Source: Balamuthia mandrillaris
Lineage: Eukaryota > Discosea > Longamoebia > Balamuthiidae
Direction: 5' to 3'
Assembly: GCA_031835245.1 (NCBI GenBank)
Contig: JAVKOQ010000198.1
Span: forward strand, 32,677-96,676
Length of the DNA stretch: 64,000 nt
The notes under the pieces are model-generated. The model saw only the letters and a list, made by a program, of their open reading frames with translations. It did no database searches and was not told the DNA's origin. Shown here one piece after another: positions 62,845-64,000 of the stretch (position 1 is its first letter; every line of letters begins with the position of its first letter). Both the position numbers and the translations under genes were made by a program.

Positions 62845-63074
62845 TTTCGACGTCGTCGTTTGCGCTACTCCTTTTTTTTTACTTTTTGAGGGCTTGTTGT
62901 TGTTGTGGGGTAAAAAAACTTTTTCAGCATTAAATTTGGTGAACCCTCAAATATTAATATCGACAAAAAAATTAGCGCACGCAGGTTCCTCCTCCTTGTG
63001 TCTCTCTTTCTTTTACTTTGCTCAAACAAAAAAAAAAAAAAACGGTGGCCTGCGGGGGCGGTCCCTATTTTTTT
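62845..63074. other. Spacer calmodulin / GRP94
   Basis: 230 bp with the calmodulin promoter and the GRP94 3' UTR. ATATCGACAA near 62958 resembles the recurrent TRTCGAYA promoter word about 115 bases upstream of the calmodulin ATG. Confidence 0.45.
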
Positions 63075-64000
63075 TTACAGCTCGTCCCGGTGGTCGTCCT
63101 CCTCAGCAGCGCCTTGAGGCTCTTGTGGTTGCTGGGGCACCTCAACGTTCAGGTCCCTCTGCACCATAGAGTGGATGAGCTGCACAAAGTTGGTGGGATC
63201 CTCCAAGTCGTAGCCAGAAGCCAACGAGGCGGTCTCCAACAAGAGAGACACGGTGTGGCGCACGGCCTCGTTGTTGCCATCCTCGCCCTGGTTCTCCTCC
63301 ACCAACCGGTTGAGCTCGATGACGATGGGGTGGTTGGGGTTCACCTCCAACACGGGCTTGGGCATGAAGCGGCGGCTGCTGCTGTCAGTGGAGAGGGCCT
63401 GCGCCTTGATGACCTTCTCCATCGCGGCAGAGTAGCCCCAGCTCTCGGATACCAAGGCGAAGGGGGACTTGGTGAGACGGTTCGAGATGGTGACGCGGGT
63501 GACCTTGTCGGAGAAGTTGTCCTTGATAAAAGTCTTGAGGGGCTGCAGGCGAGTGTTGTGATCCACCTCATCGTCCTCCTTGTTGTCCTCCTCCTCGTCC
63601 TCAGGCAGCTTCAAGTCTCCCTTGGCCACGTTGGTGAGGAGATACTTGGAGTCGTACTTGTTGAGGTTGGACATGGTGTACTCGTCGATGGGATCCGTCA
63701 TGAAGAGCACCTCGTAGCCACGGGTGAGCAGCTTCTCCAAGAGAGGGGAGTTCTTGAGGGACTCGGTGTTCTCGCCAGAGAGATAGTAGATCTGCTCCTG
63801 GCCGTCCTTCATGCGGGAGATATAGTCGTCAAAGCTGGCAAGTTCTCCTGTCTTGGAGGAGACAAAGCGAAGCAACTTGGCCAGACGGCTGCGGTTCTGC
63901 ACGTCCTCGATAACTCCGTACTTAATGTTAGTGCTGTAGTTCTTCCAGAACGTGCTGTACTTCTCCTCATCGGTGACCAACTCCTGGAACATGGCGATGG
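63075..64000 (-). CDS. HSP90B1: Endoplasmin (GRP94/HSP90B1), C-terminal part
   Basis: ER-luminal Hsp90 chaperone. The window covers the last ~308 residues; the gene continues past 64000. Middle-domain blocks: KYSTFWKNYSTNIKYGVIED, FDDYISRMKDGQEQIYYLSG, GYEVLFMTDPIDEY. C-terminal dimerisation part: RMVITISNRLTKSPFALV-like sequence (VTISNRLTKSPFALVSESWG), MEKVIKAQAL and NPNHPIVIELN. It ends RDEL, a variant of the KDEL retrieval signal, which marks the ER form over cytosolic HSP90 (ending EEVD). An acidic insert (EDEEEDNKEDDE) sits in the usual place. Strongly GC-rich codon use. Confidence 0.96.
   Translation of the reverse strand, partial: IAMFQELVTDEEKYSTFWKNYSTNIKYGVIEDVQNRSRLAKLLRFVSSKTGELASFDDYISRMKDGQEQIYYLSGENTESLKNSPLLEKLLTRGYEVLFMTDPIDEYTMSNLNKYDSKYLLTNVAKGDLKLPEDEEEDNKEDDEVDHNTRLQPLKTFIKDNFSDKVTRVTISNRLTKSPFALVSESWGYSAAMEKVIKAQALSTDSSSRRFMPKPVLEVNPNHPIVIELNRLVEENQGEDGNNEAVRHTVSLLLETASLASGYDLEDPTNFVQLIHSMVQRDLNVEVPQQPQEPQGAAEEDDHRDEL

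Noticed and set aside
1-64000. tRNA genes, CRISPR arrays, transposases, rRNA
   Set aside because: Looked for B-box-like words, repeat-spacer patterns and transposase motifs by eye; none convincing.

Overview
This is nuclear DNA from a gene-dense, intron-rich unicellular eukaryote. The window holds 26 protein-coding genes. Most are split by short GT-AG introns (about 40-270 nt). Conserved eukaryotic proteins are recognisable throughout: RNA polymerase III RPC2, TCF25, INTS14, QTRT1, maspardin, MYG1, exportin-5, calmodulin and GRP94. I saw no tRNA, rRNA, CRISPR array or transposon. The gene content (P450, DENN protein, PuuE-type allantoinase, XPO5, mitochondrial BipA) would fit a free-living amoebozoan or a unicellular relative of animals; this placement is low-confidence inference.

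Layout. 1-5.5 kb: RPC2 (+) and TCF25 (-), tail to tail with 33 bp between stop codons. 5.9-15.4 kb: a Ser/Pro-rich unknown (+), INTS14 (-), QTRT1 (+), a five-zinc-finger RanBP2-type protein (+), and maspardin (-). 15.7-20.8 kb: a small membrane protein (+), MYG1 (+) and a cytochrome P450 (-). 21.1-28.2 kb: a charged protein with a possible arrestin-like C-terminus (-), an ARF GTPase (+), mitochondrial ribosomal bL17 (-), and a WD-repeat protein resembling LRWD1 (+). 28.5-40.1 kb: one uninterrupted 3868-residue reading frame (-), an extremely charged helical protein built from nested 40- and 37-residue repeats. 40.8-48.9 kb: allantoinase (+), a DENN-domain protein (-) and mitochondrial BipA/TypA (+). 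49.1-53.6 kb: an adenylation-domain protein that stops mid-domain (+), an alpha/beta hydrolase (-), an unknown coiled-coil protein (+) and a CDP-alcohol phosphatidyltransferase (-). 54.1-56.8 kb: two tandem type I membrane proteins of an unrecognised family (-). 57.3-64 kb: exportin-5 (+, 20 exons), calmodulin (-) and the 3' part of GRP94 (-), cut by the window end.

Genes alternate strands and commonly share short divergent promoters or overlapping 3' regions. Two promoter signals recur: palindromes of the TGTCGACA/TATCGATA type close to start codons, and clusters of CRE-like TGACGTCA sites spaced about 30 bp apart. Long (CT)n arrays occur many times, nearly always with CT on the sense strand of an intron and usually a few bases after the 5' splice site.

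The strongest candidates for something undescribed are the giant nested-repeat helix protein and the tandem membrane-protein pair. Next come an in-frame TAA inside the conserved C-terminus of BipA, a truncated adenylation gene whose end is antisense to the hydrolase tail, and a maspardin whose nucleophile position reads Thr. All intron boundaries were inferred by eye from splice dinucleotides, reading phase and remembered family alignments; there is no transcript evidence.
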